DNA of 13,740 nucleotides from CAIZGX01 sp964430305. Lineage in GTDB: Bacteria; Bacteroidota; Bacteroidia; Flavobacteriales_D; Sanyastnellaceae. This document shows positions 1 through 7,060 of the stretch, piece after piece. The stretch spans positions 1 through 13,740 of the forward strand of contig CAYSEX010000057.1 of NCBI GenBank assembly GCA_964430305.1, written 5' to 3'. The notes under the pieces were generated by a model. That model searched no databases. It saw only the letters and a list, made by a program, of their open reading frames with translations, and was not told the origin of the DNA. Each line of letters starts with the position of its first letter. Position 1 is the stretch's first letter. The translations under genes were made by a program, and so were the position numbers.

Positions 1-550
1 TATCGAAGGCGATTGCAGGAACCGTTCTCAATTCTTTCGTTGGAAATATTTCAATTTCATGTTGCGTAATGATTTCTTTTTGCAAGAGGTGTTCAACTGG
101 TAATTGAATAATATGAGCAACTTCATGATTGGGTTTTACAGGTGGAAGTTGATTCAGAAAACAGATATACGGCTGCACCAAGAAGTGACTGGGTGGAATG
201 TAAAGTTCTCGAAGCGCAAAGAAGGAGTTATGCAATTCTATCAGAATTCCCAATTCCTCATGAACCTCACGAATGGCTGTATCCAATAATGACTTATCGC
301 TTTGTTCTCTTTTTCCTCCCGGAAATGCCATTTGTCCGCTATGCACCCCCGCATAAATGGGGCGTTTAATTAGAAGCAAATGTGGTTTGTTTTCTATGAG
401 GTGCAAAAGAATAAGAACGGCACTCTCTCTTGGAGCAGGAGACATGAACCGAGCCTCATCGGCGGTCTTTCGAATGTAAATATCCAATTCACGAAACTCG
501 CCTTGGTTCAATGGCAATTGGAATGCGCGCTGCAAATGTGAGATGTCCAT
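1..550 (-). CDS. NUDIX hydrolase, CoA pyrophosphatase (NudL-like), 3' end beyond window
   Basis: Partial gene with 183 codons visible, starting at the ATG at 550 and open to the left edge. An in-frame stop lies upstream of this ATG with no other ATG between, which fixes the start. Residues 59-79 carry the CoA-pyrophosphatase signature: LLLIKR followed by HSGQMAFPGG. The NUDIX box follows at about 78-102, with GGKREQSD and then REVHEELGI. It has one extra residue between the acidic position and RE, as I recall for the NudL/YeaB subgroup. Members hydrolyse CoA and its derivatives to 3',5'-ADP and 4'-phosphopantetheine in the cytoplasm, using divalent metal bound by the Glu residues of the box. 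The family is usually about 200 residues, so only a short C-terminal piece is missing. It is divergent from aat, and any promoter must lie inside the aat coding region. Confident for family; substrate is inferred from the signature. Confidence 0.9.
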   Translation of the reverse strand, partial: MDISHLQRAFQLPLNQGEFRELDIYIRKTADEARFMSPAPRESAVLILLHLIENKPHLLLIKRPIYAGVHSGQMAFPGGKREQSDKSLLDTAIREVHEELGILIELHNSFFALRELYIPPSHFLVQPYICFLNQLPPVKPNHEVAHIIQLPVEHLLQKEIITQHEIEIFPTKELRTVPAIAFD

Positions 551-560
551 ATCTTTGAAT

Positions 561-1262
561 ATGCCAATTTACAGACTAAACGAAGAACTTTGGTTTCCCC
601 CTCCAAGTGAATTTGAAGATGACATAGTTGCTGTAGGCGGTGATGTTACCCCTCAACGCGTATTGTTGGCAGTTCATTCAGGAATTTTCCCTTGGTACAG
701 TGAACCCAATGAGCCCATGTGGTATTGTCCGTTGGAGCGCTGTATTTTTCCAATTCAATCTTTTCGTGTTGCAAAATCAGTTATTCAATCGGCTCGGAAA
801 ATGAAATGGACTGTAACATTTGATCAGGCCTTCCATGAAGTCATTCAACAGTGTTCAAGTTGGAAAAGGGAAGGTGAAACCTGGATTTTTCCAGAAATAA
901 TAGCGGCTTATAGCGAATTACATGATTTAGGATTTGCTCATAGTGTGGAGGTATGGCAAGCAAATGAGCTCGTTGGAGGGTTGTATGGAACATCACTTGG
1001 AAAAATGTTTAGTGGTGAAAGCATGTTCAGCAAAGTATCGAACGCCTCGAAATTCGCGCTAGCTTGTCTGATTCATCATCTAAAAAAAAATGATTTTTTG
1101 TTACTCGATGCGCAAGTAGAAAATGAACATCTCATGTCTCTTGGAGCTGAATTGATGGATCGAGAGAAGTACTTGGAGCAATTAAAGGAAGCCCAAACTT
1201 TTCCAACAAATCGAGGAAAATGGGCATTCGAATTAAACCAATTCAGTGAACTTCGTTCCTAA
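561..1262 (+). CDS. aat: Leucyl/phenylalanyl-tRNA--protein transferase
   Basis: Transfers Leu or Phe from aminoacyl-tRNA to the N-terminal Arg or Lys of proteins, creating N-degrons for ClpS/ClpAP. Cytoplasmic. The protein opens MPIYRLNEELWFPPPS, then GGDVTPQRVLLAVHSGIFPW. The conserved core has GGLYGTSLGKMFSGESMFSK, NASKFAL, LLDAQVENEHLMSLGAE and a C-terminal R-x-x-Y-L-x-x-L. At 233 residues from the ATG at 561 it is the normal family length and has no gaps. An in-frame ATG at 543 would add MSISLN. I prefer 561 because family members, as I remember them, begin directly with MPI/MIP-type sequence, and because 543 would overlap the start of the divergent NUDIX gene by 8 bp. Neither start has a clear ribosome binding site. 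The stop is 2 bp before the ECF sigma gene, so both are probably on one transcript. Confidence 0.95.
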   Translation: MPIYRLNEELWFPPPSEFEDDIVAVGGDVTPQRVLLAVHSGIFPWYSEPNEPMWYCPLERCIFPIQSFRVAKSVIQSARKMKWTVTFDQAFHEVIQQCSSWKREGETWIFPEIIAAYSELHDLGFAHSVEVWQANELVGGLYGTSLGKMFSGESMFSKVSNASKFALACLIHHLKKNDFLLLDAQVENEHLMSLGAELMDREKYLEQLKEAQTFPTNRGKWAFELNQFSELRS

Positions 1263-1264
1263 AT

Positions 1265-1849
1265 ATGATGACCATTGAAGAAAAAGAAATTGTTCGTTTA
1301 CTAACATCTGAATCGGGTGTGAATGAAGGATTTCAGAAACTTCTAGATGCGTATCAAAAACCGCTTTATTTTTTTGTTCGACGATTATTGATTTGTCATG
1401 ACGATACGCATGATGTATTGCAGGATTCATTTGTTCGTGTTTTACACGGCATTCATTCTTTTAAGGGTGAGAGTCAATTATCTACCTGGTTGCATACCAT
1501 TGCCTACCGAGAGGCGTTGAAACATTTGAAACGAAAGAGGAAAAATAATCACGTGGAATTGAATGAGGAAATATGGAATAATATAGAACAATTGGAAGAT
1601 GATATCTATTATACAGGAAACCGAATTCAGTTGATCTTACAAGCGTGTGTGGCTGCACTTCCGGAAAAGCAAAGGGCAGTATTCATTATGAAATATTATG
1701 AGGAGAAGAAATACGATGAAATTGCAGCAATTACGGGTACATCAGTTGGGGCCTTGAAAGCGAGTTACCATCATGCTGTTGAAAAAATTAAAGCTACGTT
1801 AGAAAAACAAAAATTAGAATGGAATGAATATGAAACCACAACAAAATGA
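1265..1849 (+). CDS. ECF-type RNA polymerase sigma factor
   Basis: A 194-residue sigma-70 family protein with regions 2 and 4 only, the layout of extracytoplasmic-function sigma factors. Region 2 spans about residues 24-92. It includes the DVLQDSFVRV helix (core RNA polymerase contact), FKGESQLSTWLHTIAYREAL (-10 recognition) and a basic end, KHLKRKRK. An acidic linker (about 97-115) leads to region 4 at about 123-178, with LPEKQRAVFIMKYYEEKKYDEIA and the helix-turn-helix TGTSVGALKASYHHAVEKIK. Two tandem ATGs (1265, 1268) are possible starts. The gene lies 2 bp after aat and overlaps the next gene by 26 bp at its 3' end. This suggests translational coupling to that membrane protein, which I take to be the anti-sigma factor. 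The target promoters cannot be read here; autoregulation is common in the family but not visible. Confidence 0.93.
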   Translation: MMTIEEKEIVRLLTSESGVNEGFQKLLDAYQKPLYFFVRRLLICHDDTHDVLQDSFVRVLHGIHSFKGESQLSTWLHTIAYREALKHLKRKRKNNHVELNEEIWNNIEQLEDDIYYTGNRIQLILQACVAALPEKQRAVFIMKYYEEKKYDEIAAITGTSVGALKASYHHAVEKIKATLEKQKLEWNEYETTTK

Positions 1850-2342
1850 AGATTTAAAGGTTCCAGACCAATATTTTGAAGATGTAAAGTTGCATTGGCG
1901 AAATGTTTTAGAAGTTGAAGATAACTCCAATACTGAAGCAACTAAAAAAGAAGGGTTTTCAAGGAGTAAAATCGGAGTGCTTTTCACCGCGGTTATTATT
2001 TTGGGAGTAAGTTCTTATTTCATTTCAAACCAATTTAATGATAACCATGCTCAGAAGAATATTACTGAAAATATAACGGTATCACAACCGACAAATGCAA
2101 TAGAAAATGCAGTAGAGAGCAAGTTGGAATTAGTCAATGAAAACAGCTTGGTAAATCAAACAAAAATGGTTCAAATTCCAGAAGAAAATCTGATAGTTCT
2201 TGAATCAAAAAAGATGAATGATAGTCAATTTTTGAGACAAGATTCCACCTTTAGTAATGAATTGGCGGCCCTCACTTCAGAAGAGATTGAAGCTTACTTT
2301 TTACATGAGAATCCTGAGGTTCTTGTGGAGACTATATATTAA
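1824..2342 (+). CDS. Probable anti-sigma factor: single-pass membrane protein
   Basis: A 172-residue protein whose start (ATG 1824, or ATG 1830 two codons later) lies inside the end of the ECF sigma gene. The N-terminal cytoplasmic part (1-48) holds LKVPDQYFEDVKLHWRNVL. This resembles the VPxxYFE element that I recall near the start of small proteins encoded behind ECF sigma genes in Bacteroidota. One hydrophobic segment at about 50-67 (IGVLFTAVIILGVSSYFI) is followed by a roughly 100-residue, low-complexity acidic and Asn-rich extracytoplasmic part. The C-terminus reads LTSEEIEAYFLHENPE. There is no HxxxCxxC zinc anti-sigma (ZAS) motif and no FecR-like domain. The anti-sigma role is therefore inferred from position, overlap and topology rather than from a recognised domain. 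Confidence 0.7.
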   Translation: MNMKPQQNEDLKVPDQYFEDVKLHWRNVLEVEDNSNTEATKKEGFSRSKIGVLFTAVIILGVSSYFISNQFNDNHAQKNITENITVSQPTNAIENAVESKLELVNENSLVNQTKMVQIPEENLIVLESKKMNDSQFLRQDSTFSNELAALTSEEIEAYFLHENPEVLVETIY

Positions 2343-2364
2343 TAAAACAATGAAATAGACGCTT

Positions 2365-2850
2365 ATGAAAAAAATAATCTTTTGCTTGGTAACTTTATTG
2401 GTTTATCAAATTTCATTTTCTCAGCCAGAATTAGATTTTGAGTCAAATGAAAAATCAGAGCGAATTGAATCGTTGAAACGCGCTTACATCACACAAGAAT
2501 TGAATTTGAGCGTGGCTGAATCGGAAAAGTTTTGGCCCGTTTTCAATGAGAGCGAGGAACAAACTCAAAATTTGAAAAAGGAGATACGTGTTCACCTCAA
2601 AGCGCTTCACAAAGGAGATTTATCTGATGAAGAAACCATGAAAAATATAACTCAGTTGGCGGAAAAAAGAAAGATGGAGGTAGATATTGAACTTGCATTA
2701 ATAAAGAATACGATACCTATTTTGGGAATTCAGCGCGCTGCTCGTTTACCTATGATTGAACATGAATTTCATCACATGTTAATCGAAAAATTTAAAGATC
2801 ATCATAGAAAAGGTGATGAAAAACACGAACATGGTGGAAAGCATCGCTAA
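2365..2850 (+). CDS. Spy/CpxP-like periplasmic protein with His-rich tail
   Basis: A 161-residue exported protein. Residues 1-19 (MKKIIFCLVTLLVYQISFS) are a signal peptide. The mature part is helical and contains RAYITQELNLSVAESEKFWP followed by VFN. This matches a Bacteroidota version of the LTxxQ helical repeat of Spy/CpxP-type periplasmic proteins. A second helical pair covers about 86-145. The tail (about 133-161) is rich in His (HEFHH, DHH, KHEHGGKH), which could bind a metal such as zinc, nickel or copper. The gene follows the putative anti-sigma gene by 22 bp. Genes like this are often found beside ECF sigma/anti-sigma pairs and are often named sensor of ECF sigma factor. A role as periplasmic chaperone or stress/metal sensor for the upstream pair is inferred. 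Confidence 0.78.
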   Translation: MKKIIFCLVTLLVYQISFSQPELDFESNEKSERIESLKRAYITQELNLSVAESEKFWPVFNESEEQTQNLKKEIRVHLKALHKGDLSDEETMKNITQLAEKRKMEVDIELALIKNTIPILGIQRAARLPMIEHEFHHMLIEKFKDHHRKGDEKHEHGGKHR

Positions 2851-2877
2851 TCATCGAAAATTTAAAACAAATTGTGA

Positions 2878-2905
2878 TTGAAATAAGATTCACAGCAGTA
2901 ATTTG
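2878..2905 (+). promoter_or_regulatory. Weak candidate Bacteroidota-type promoter before the SRPBCC gene
   Basis: TTG at 2878-2880 and TAATTTG at 2899-2905 are separated by 18 bases. They approximate the -33 TTTG / -7 TAnnTTTG pattern of Bacteroidota housekeeping promoters, with the -7 box one base short. The box ends only 5 bases before the ATG at 2911, so the transcript would be almost leaderless. That is the main argument against it. Confidence 0.2.
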
Positions 2906-2910
2906 GTAAT

Positions 2911-3432
2911 ATGAAAAAATTTTTAAAGATAATTGGAGGCGTCTTTTTAGCACTTGTTGCCTTGTATGTCATAAGTTGTTTTTTTGGACCAAAACACTTC
3001 TTCATTGAACAGAAGATTTCCATTCAAACGCCAAAAGATTCTGTATACAAGTATGTTGCTGACTACAGCAAATGGGATAAATGGAGCCCATGGACAGATG
3101 AGAGCATGTCTAGTGATTTTATTGGATTGCCGGGCACTGTTGGTCACAAATGGCAATGGAAAAGTGAAAATCAAGGAAATGGAGCTCAAACTATCTTATC
3201 TATTGATTCGGACAAGAATATTCAAATGCAGCTCGACTTTGAAGGGATGGATCCGAGCTATACCCATTGGAAATTTGTGTCTACTTCAGGTGGAGTAGAG
3301 GTGACTTGGGGAATGGATGGTGGTGATGTTCCCTTTATACAGCGCGGTATGATGCTGTTGTTTCAAGGCATGATTGAAAGTGACTATGAGAAGGGATTGA
3401 ATAAGTTGAAATCAGTTTGTGAGAAAAACTGA
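2911..3432 (+). CDS. Membrane-anchored SRPBCC (START/polyketide-cyclase fold) protein
   Basis: A 173-residue protein with an N-terminal hydrophobic anchor at about 7-25 and then an SRPBCC ligand-binding-fold domain (about 30-170). The start of the domain reads IEQKISIQTPKDSVYKYVAD. It is followed by YSKWDKWSPW, the aromatic stretch typical of the polyketide-cyclase/dehydrase subgroup, and then strands such as TILSIDSDKNIQMQL and VEVTWGMDGG. The C-terminal helix is LLFQGMIESDYEKGLNKLKS. Such proteins bind hydrophobic small molecules, but no ligand or catalytic residue can be assigned here. The gene is 60 bp after the Spy-like gene on the same strand, so it may be read from the ECF cassette or from its own promoter. 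Function unknown beyond the fold. Confidence 0.8.
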   Translation: MKKFLKIIGGVFLALVALYVISCFFGPKHFFIEQKISIQTPKDSVYKYVADYSKWDKWSPWTDESMSSDFIGLPGTVGHKWQWKSENQGNGAQTILSIDSDKNIQMQLDFEGMDPSYTHWKFVSTSGGVEVTWGMDGGDVPFIQRGMMLLFQGMIESDYEKGLNKLKSVCEKN

Positions 3433-3495
3433 TTTTTTTTTCTTTTTTATTCGCTCTTTAAATGCTAATTTGCTTGACCTTAACTAATTTCCTTT
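3433..3495 (+). promoter_or_regulatory. Spacer with T-tract and candidate promoter for the haloperoxidase gene
   Basis: After the SRPBCC stop codon comes a T-tract (nine T, C, six T; 3433-3448). It is preceded by only a weak A-rich complement, so it is a poor candidate for an intrinsic terminator. TAATTTG at 3466-3472 is close to the TAnnTTTG -7 box and leaves a plausible leader of about 15-20 nt before the ATG at 3496. The -33 region falls in the T-tract and lacks a G. The same 7-mer occurs before the preceding gene (2899-2905). Confidence 0.25.
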
Positions 3496-6400
3496 ATGAA
3501 AAAATTCTATGCACTAGTTCTCATACTATTGTCATGTTCCTTCGGTATTGCACAGGAAGTATCTGTTGCCCGGCAGTGGGATGAAGTGGTTTTGCAGGCC
3601 ATTCGCAATGACAATGCGAGGCCAACCATTCACGCGAGGAACTTATTTCATATTCACGCGGCCATGTATGATGCATGGGCCATTTTTGATGACACCGCCA
3701 AAACATATTTGATTGGTCAAGAGCTGAACGGGTTCACTTCCAACTTCAACGGAATTCCAACTCCAAATAACCCTACTATTGCGCAAGAAAAAGCCATTTC
3801 CTATGCTTGTTATCGGATGATTACGAATCGTTACCAATTTTCACCGAATTGGGTATATACGTTGTCATTTGCTAATGCTGTCATGAATGGTCTTGGTTTC
3901 AGTACGGCCATAACTTCAACGGATTATTCTGACGGTGATCCAGCGAAATTGGGAAATTATATTGCGCAGCAGTATATAGCATATGGAAATCAAGATGGCT
4001 CGAACCAATTGTTAAATTACGCCAATCAGTACTATTTTCCTGTCAATGCTTTTTTACAGCCTCAATTTGGGGGGAACCCAACCATGACAAACATCAATCG
4101 CTGGCAGCCATTGAATTTGGCCACTTTTGTTGATCAGAATGGTTTTCCAGGAGCACCAAGTCAAGTTGCTTTATCACCTGAGTGGGGTAATGTAAAGCCA
4201 TTTTCTTTAACTGAAGCTGACAAAACCGTTCACTATAGAGACGGCGCGTATTGGAATGTTTATAAAGATCCTGGTCAACAACCGCAGTTATTGCCCGGTG
4301 ACACGGCTTCAATAGATCATCCCATGGTATATGGAAATTTATTGACTTTGATTTGGTCGAGCCACCTCACGCCAGATGATACCACGCTTATAGATATTTC
4401 TCCTGCAAGTGTTTGTAATGTTCTTGTTTATCCAAACAATGTTTCTGAATATCCTAATTTTTATAATTTACTTCAAGGTGGTGATCCTGGTGTAGGAAGA
4501 CCTCTTAATCCAATTACAGGTCAACCTTACACACCTCAAATAGTAAAGCGAGGAGACTTTACGCGCGTACTATCTGAATATTGGGCAGATGGACCAAGCA
4601 GTGAAACACCTCCAGGACACTGGTTTAAGATATTAAATTACGTAAGTGATCACCCATTGTTTGAGAAACGTTGGATGGGTCAAGGAGAAATATTGGACAA
4701 TCTAGAGTGGGATGTTCGATCTTATTTTGCTTTGGGTGGTGCTATGCATGATGCGGCAATTTGTGCTTGGGGTATTAAAGGTTATTACGACGGAAATAGA
4801 CCTGTATCTGTGATTCGAAAGATGGCAGAAAACGGACAGTCAAGTTCGGATACTTTACCCAATTTTCATCCGCACGGTCTACCATTGATTCCCGGTTATA
4901 TTGAACTCATTACGGCTGCAGATACGTTAAACGGGTTCCATTCAGGTGATATTAATGAGATAAAAGTATATGCTTACAGAGGTCCTTATTTTGTCGCAAA
5001 TACTGCGACAGATTATGCTGGGGTGGGATGGATTAAAGCAAAAGATTGGTGGCCTTACCAACGTCCTACTTTTGTAACTCCGCCCTTTCCAGGTTATGTT
5101 AGCGGGCATTCTACCTACTCTCGAACGGCAGCAGAACTGATGACAGTGCTTACTGGAAGCGCTTTTTTCCCCGGTGGAATGGGAGAGTTTTTTGCTGGTC
5201 AAAATCAATATCTCGTCTTCGAAGAAGGACCATCAACAGATATTGATTTGCAATGGGCAACCTATCAAGATGCTTCAGACCAATGTAGTCTTTCGCGCAT
5301 TTGGGGTGGTATTCACGCAGGGTATGATGATATTCCGGGTAGATACATTGGTATGGAAATGGGACCTCAAGCATTTAATTTCGCTAACAACATACAAACC
5401 GTTGGAGTGCCTTTGGTTACAAGTGTTACATTCTCAGATAATATCATTTCGTCTTCAGACATTGGTCAATTGGTAAGCGTTGATTTTCATTACAACAAGC
5501 CAATGAATACCAATATCATTCCCCAGGTGAGCTTTGTGAATTGGGATCTTTCATCATTAGGTATTTTATTGCAATCTTCAGTGACTTGGATTGACAACAC
5601 CACATTGAGAGCACAGTACATGGTATACCAGGCCAATCAAGTATACAGCGGAGTTAACTTCCGTGTTCTTGGTGGTAAGTCAGAAGACGGATGTTTGGCT
5701 AGAACATTCATTGGTGGTTCTTGGAAAGTAGATATGGTGCAGCCCCTTTGTGTGAATGCAACACCCAACACTGGATATATCACTGACAATACAGTACAAT
5801 CGGGAAATTTCAGTGTTACTTTGAATTTCAATAAAGTCATGAATCAAACGTCTACTCCTGTATTAGAAGTTGTAGACAATCAAACTCAAGCCATTGCTAT
5901 ATCAAGTGGAGGTTCATGGATAAATGCAACCACATTCAATGCGGTGTTTAATGCACAAGATTTCAATGAAGAGGTTGAAGGTGTTAGTTTGAAAACGCTC
6001 AACGCCATTGACATTGCCGGAAATTTACAAATCGTTGATACTTTAGTTGGGGTTATATCTGTTGACACACGCAATCCAATACTTGTTGCTTCGGTTTCTC
6101 AAGACACCATCAACGAATTTTTTGCAGGAATGTCGTTGACCGTTTCATTTAATTCAGATGAGGCTTTAGATATTTCAGTTACACCCATTGTTTCATACAA
6201 TGAAGGAACACCAGAGTTAAATTCTTTACTCAGTTCGAACACCTCATGGGGAAGTGAGACATCTTTTACCACTGCATATATTGTAGCAGATGCGAATGAA
6301 GCTTTTCCGCTGTTATCGCCAATTACTTCAGCAACCGACTTAAGAGGCAATACAGCCGTTGTGATTACAGATAGTTTAATTTGGCTTGATACCGAGAATC

Positions 6401-6990
6401 CGACCGTGGCAAGCATTCAGACTACAGACTTTTGGTACAATGAGTCGAACTTCTTAGCTTGGAACTTAGACGTAACATTTAGTGAACCTATGGATACAAC
6501 CATAACACCGGCCATTGCCTTCAATGATCCCAATTTGGCTGTTATGGGAAGTGTTATGATTGAATTTGCTACGCAATGGTTAGATGCTTCTACGTACAGA
6601 AGGTCTTACAATTATCAACTGATCGACGGAGGGTATTACAATCCTTCGGTAGATGTTACAGTTTCTGCTGCAACTGATGCCATTGGAAATCCACTTATTC
6701 AGGGTGACTTCGCAGGAGTCTTCGGAGTAGATATTTTTAATGGAGTGAATGAGAATGGAATGTCGAGTGTACTGGTTTATCCGAACCCAGCTAACGATTG
6801 GGTACAGATTAAACCAAGTCATACAAGCATGTATCAATTCGCAATCCATGATCAGGTGGGAAGAATCATTCAAACGAAGCAGGGCAGTGGACTAGAGTTG
6901 ATAGACGTTTCAACTTGGGCTGCTGGTGTTTATGTGATTGAAGTTGTTCAGGATGGAAATGTAAGCAGAACAAAATTGGTTGTGGAATAA
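3496..6990 (+). CDS. Secreted vanadium-haloperoxidase-type (PAP2 superfamily) protein with Ig-like repeats and T9SS sorting domain
   Basis: A 1164-residue exported protein. Signal peptide 1-19 ends SFGIA/QE. The catalytic region (about 20-630) begins with HARNLFHIHAAMYDAW, typical of haloperoxidase-like proteins in this phylum. The vanadate/phosphate pocket is complete: K516-x6-R523-P524, then S536-G537-H538 within PPFPGYVSGHSTYS, then R601-x5-H607 followed by D611. H538 would be the acid-base residue and H607 the vanadate ligand. F531 aligns with F397 of Curvularia chloroperoxidase (from memory). The family oxidises halides with hydrogen peroxide, but the same fold also makes acid phosphatases, so halide use is inferred. 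Residues about 635-1080 form four Ig-like repeats marked by W698, W808, W918 and W1028. Residues about 1090-1164 are a T9SS type A sorting domain (VLVYPNPANDW, GVYVIEV, TKLVVE), predicting export across the outer membrane with cell-surface or medium release. No neighbouring partner gene is evident. Confidence 0.88.
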   Translation: MKKFYALVLILLSCSFGIAQEVSVARQWDEVVLQAIRNDNARPTIHARNLFHIHAAMYDAWAIFDDTAKTYLIGQELNGFTSNFNGIPTPNNPTIAQEKAISYACYRMITNRYQFSPNWVYTLSFANAVMNGLGFSTAITSTDYSDGDPAKLGNYIAQQYIAYGNQDGSNQLLNYANQYYFPVNAFLQPQFGGNPTMTNINRWQPLNLATFVDQNGFPGAPSQVALSPEWGNVKPFSLTEADKTVHYRDGAYWNVYKDPGQQPQLLPGDTASIDHPMVYGNLLTLIWSSHLTPDDTTLIDISPASVCNVLVYPNNVSEYPNFYNLLQGGDPGVGRPLNPITGQPYTPQIVKRGDFTRVLSEYWADGPSSETPPGHWFKILNYVSDHPLFEKRWMGQGEILDNLEWDVRSYFALGGAMHDAAICAWGIKGYYDGNRPVSVIRKMAENGQSSSDTLPNFHPHGLPLIPGYIELITAADTLNGFHSGDINEIKVYAYRGPYFVANTATDYAGVGWIKAKDWWPYQRPTFVTPPFPGYVSGHSTYSRTAAELMTVLTGSAFFPGGMGEFFAGQNQYLVFEEGPSTDIDLQWATYQDASDQCSLSRIWGGIHAGYDDIPGRYIGMEMGPQAFNFANNIQTVGVPLVTSVTFSDNIISSSDIGQLVSVDFHYNKPMNTNIIPQVSFVNWDLSSLGILLQSSVTWIDNTTLRAQYMVYQANQVYSGVNFRVLGGKSEDGCLARTFIGGSWKVDMVQPLCVNATPNTGYITDNTVQSGNFSVTLNFNKVMNQTSTPVLEVVDNQTQAIAISSGGSWINATTFNAVFNAQDFNEEVEGVSLKTLNAIDIAGNLQIVDTLVGVISVDTRNPILVASVSQDTINEFFAGMSLTVSFNSDEALDISVTPIVSYNEGTPELNSLLSSNTSWGSETSFTTAYIVADANEAFPLLSPITSATDLRGNTAVVITDSLIWLDTENPTVASIQTTDFWYNESNFLAWNLDVTFSEPMDTTITPAIAFNDPNLAVMGSVMIEFATQWLDASTYRRSYNYQLIDGGYYNPSVDVTVSAATDAIGNPLIQGDFAGVFGVDIFNGVNENGMSSVLVYPNPANDWVQIKPSHTSMYQFAIHDQVGRIIQTKQGSGLELIDVSTWAAGVYVIEVVQDGNVSRTKLVVE

Positions 6991-7006
6991 GGAGGGGGGT
7001 GTTATA

Positions 7007-7035
7007 AATTATTGCCATACATTTATGGCATAATT
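7007..7035 (+). terminator. Stem-loop after the haloperoxidase gene, probable terminator
   Basis: The right arm TATGGCATAATT (7024-7035) pairs with 7007-7019, with one bulged T at 7012 and a CATT loop, giving 12 base pairs. The core GCCATA/TATGGC is perfect. A loosely T-rich stretch (7039-7050) follows but not a clean U-tract, so an alternative role as an operator or 5'-leader structure of the next gene is possible. Confidence 0.5.
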
Positions 7036-7060
7036 GAGTTTACATTTTTATGTACATCGT

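Noticed and set aside
104..369. Two plus-strand open frames at 104-289 and 142-369
   Set aside because: They are antisense to the NUDIX gene, whose minus-strand frame carries the clear family signature.
550..557. TATCTTTG, an exact match to the TAnnTTTG -7 promoter box just before the aat ATG at 561
   Set aside because: Transcription would start at or after the ATG, and no TTTG-type -33 box lies at the right distance upstream.
3496..3555. Possible lipobox LLSC in the haloperoxidase signal peptide
   Set aside because: A Leu at -2 is atypical, an ordinary signal peptidase I site (GIA/QE) follows, and T9SS cargo with a C-terminal sorting domain normally uses that route.
7034..7060. TTG-initiated N-terminal extension of the GldJ-like gene
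   Set aside because: It begins inside the stem-loop and would add nine residues before a good lipoprotein signal peptide that starts at the ATG at 7061.
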